Shown in pieces: positions 5,608 through 6,532 of a stretch of 6,532 nucleotides of DNA. The stretch comes from Oscillospiraceae bacterium (GTDB taxonomy: Bacteria; Bacillota; Clostridia; Oscillospirales; Ruminococcaceae). Position 1 is the first letter of the stretch, and the number at the start of each line of letters is the position of its first letter. Position numbers and translations under genes: made by a program. The notes under the pieces are model-generated. The model did no database searches and had not been told where the DNA came from. It worked only from the letters and a program-made list of their open reading frames with translations. The stretch lies in assembly GCA_017394565.1 (NCBI GenBank), contig JAFPXW010000227.1, positions 1-6,532 of the forward strand, given 5' to 3'.

Positions 5608-5680
5608 CCTCCTTAAATCCAGTGTCGGAATACCCTCGGGTTCGGGCAGCATCCTGCCTCACCCTCGGGCATCCTCCTCC
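5608..5680 (-). repeat. Dispersed short repeat, copy B, with possible 19-aa reading frame
   Basis: On the minus strand GGAGGAGG (5680-5673) directly precedes ATG 5672. A 19-codon frame follows, MPEGEAGCCPNPRVFRHWI, with stop TAA at 5615-5613, then GGAGG again. GGCAG-GATG-CTGCC forms a perfect small hairpin. The unit overlaps the last codons and stop of the ATPase gene (GAGGATGCCCGAGGGTGA read as EDARG-stop in that frame). It is the best-preserved copy of the repeat family that includes 543-613 and 5424-5476. Translation of the peptide is unproven. Confidence 0.6.
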
Positions 5681-6393
5681 AGGAGCCTGCGCAGGATCTG
5701 CTGACGGTTGTTCACAAAGAGCCGCGTGAGCTGGTAGCTTTCGGTTTCCTCATAGGGGCATGGACGGATCGCACCGCCGCCGAACTGCAAAATTTCCGCA
5801 TCCGGAAATCCCAGCAGGATCGGCGAATGTGACGCGATGATGAACTGCGAGCCCTGCGCTGCACAGCGGTAAATTTCGAGCAGGAGCGTGAGCTGACGCT
5901 GCGGTGAAAGCGCCGCTTCCGGCTCGTCGAGGAAATACAGCCCGTCCGGACGGAAGCTGTTCTGTGCGAGCTTCAGGAAACTCTCGCCGTGGGAACGCTC
6001 ATGAAAATGCTGCGGTGTACCGCCGAATTGGCTGTATTCCTCCTCCGCGGACGCGACATTGTAGAAACTCTCCGCACGCAGGAAATAGCCGCCCTTCGGA
6101 AACCGCCAGCTCCGCGTGAGCCGGAGCGCGGAGAACAATTCAGAATGCGAGTCGTGCGTGGAAAATGCGTAATTTTTCGTGCCGCCCTCCGGATTGAAGC
6201 CGGAAGCGATGGCAAGGGCTTCGAGCAGGGTAGATTTCCCGCTGCCGTTCTCGCCGGAAAAGAATGTGACGGGACGGGAGAATCCCAGTTCATGCAGACC
6301 GGACAGTACCGGGATCTGCCGCAGATAGCTTCCGCGCGGAATCCGTCCCCAGTCGATGGAGATGCGTTCGAGAAAGAGTTCGTCGCCGGTCAT
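5659..6393 (-). CDS. Small AAA/ABC-type ATPase (RecF/SMC-like head)
   Basis: The 244-aa protein has all core ATPase motifs in order: Walker A GENGSGKST (47-55), a signature-like SHGESFL (134-140), Walker B GLYFLDEPEAALSP (151-164, with D156 and E157), and the H-loop IIASHSPILL (185-194). It has no membrane segment and no coiled coil, so it is not a transporter subunit in the usual sense; it resembles stand-alone AAA_15/AAA_21-type ATPases of unknown role found in many Firmicutes. ATG 6393 is supported by AGGAGG (6400-6405) 6 nt upstream. The final codons (EEDARG) and stop lie inside dispersed repeat copy B, so the natural C-terminus may have been replaced or trimmed by that repeat. No partner nuclease gene follows within the window, so an OLD-type or anti-phage assignment is not supported. 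Confidence 0.88.
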   Translation of the reverse strand: MTGDELFLERISIDWGRIPRGSYLRQIPVLSGLHELGFSRPVTFFSGENGSGKSTLLEALAIASGFNPEGGTKNYAFSTHDSHSELFSALRLTRSWRFPKGGYFLRAESFYNVASAEEEYSQFGGTPQHFHERSHGESFLKLAQNSFRPDGLYFLDEPEAALSPQRQLTLLLEIYRCAAQGSQFIIASHSPILLGFPDAEILQFGGGAIRPCPYEETESYQLTRLFVNNRQQILRRLLEEDARG

Positions 6394-6422
6394 GGGATGC
6401 CTCCTGAAAGTGGTTATGATCC

Positions 6423-6451
6423 ATTATACCACACAAAACGCCCGATGTCAA
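6423..6451 (-). promoter_or_regulatory. Consensus promoter of the ATPase gene
   Basis: On the minus strand TTGACA (6451-6446), exactly 17 nt, then TATAAT (6428-6423). Both boxes are perfect. Transcription would start near 6416, about 23 nt before the start codon. Confidence 0.88.
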
Positions 6452-6532
6452 TTCGCGATGTTTACTGTGCGCGGAAATCAATTTTTATAATTTTACGTCC
6501 CCATTTTATGAATTTTGCGGGTGCAGGGTGAC
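6452..6532. other. Right-edge intergenic sequence, possible start of another repeat copy
   Basis: No gene is seen. TATAAT at 6486-6491 on the plus strand could be a -10 box with only a poor -35 (TTTACT at 6461, 19-nt spacer). CGGAAATCAATTTT (from 6472) recurs in the left arm of the inverted repeat at 4747-4827. GCGGGTGCAGGGTG (6517-6530) matches the first arm of the MITE hairpin (5503-5516) at 13 of 14 positions. Confidence 0.3.

Noticed and set aside
5377..5680. CRISPR-like array from repeated GCATCCTCCT segments
   Set aside because: Only two or three diverged units with no regular spacer length and no cas genes; the spacing is explained by a MITE insertion in a tandem repeat.
5659..6393. 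OLD-family or retron/Septu-type defence ATPase
   Set aside because: The protein is only the ATPase head, with no TOPRIM or nuclease domain and no partner gene in the window.

Overview
The window looks like a chromosomal segment from a low-to-mid GC anaerobic Firmicute, most likely an Oscillospiraceae/Ruminococcus-type gut bacterium. The reasons are strong AGGAGG ribosome binding sites, sigma-A promoters (some with perfect TTGACA-N17-TATAAT), an oxygen-sensitive indolepyruvate:ferredoxin oxidoreductase operon, and a secreted protein with signal peptide. The genus is an inference; no rRNA or marker gene is present.

Layout. (1) 1-534, minus strand: N-terminal part of a secreted, Gly-Asp-rich repeat protein that runs off the left edge. 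It has a consensus promoter and a roughly 155-nt leader. (2) 535-833: divergent promoter region with two inverted repeats that share a TTTGGCA-like core. (3) 834-2168, plus: a 444-aa protein with two N-terminal helix-turn-helix-like repeats and an unassigned C-terminal domain. (4) 2189-2224: a bidirectional terminator between convergent transcripts. (5) 2251-4637, minus: the iorA-iorB operon with overlapping stop and start codons. (6) 4638-5068: a divergent promoter region between iorA and a 94-aa gene, built around an 81-bp imperfect inverted repeat whose tips supply both outward -35 boxes, with a two-hairpin repeat in its centre. (7) 5069-5353, plus: a 94-aa protein with a helix-hairpin-helix-like C-terminus, followed by a strong terminator. 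(8) 5422-5680: a repeat cluster with a 131-bp MITE-like element bounded by an 8-bp direct repeat, inserted between two copies of a short repeat that can encode a peptide beginning MPEG. (9) 5659-6393, minus: a small ABC/AAA-type ATPase with a consensus promoter. (10) 6452-6532: no gene; possible start of another repeat copy.

How it fits together. The only well-understood metabolic unit is IorAB, which links aryl-pyruvates, CoA and ferredoxin in aromatic amino acid breakdown or, run in reverse, synthesis. The other genes show no clear functional link to it. The most unusual content is in the intergenic repeats: (a) three copies of a roughly 65-bp unit that begins and ends at Shine-Dalgarno-like GGAGG, lies next to gene starts or stops, and shows third-codon-position substitutions in a short MPEG... 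reading frame; (b) a MITE with inverted ends, apparent target duplication and compensatory stem changes relative to a second copy; (c) the inverted repeat that carries outward -35 hexamers. No CRISPR array, tRNA, rRNA or transposase gene was seen.
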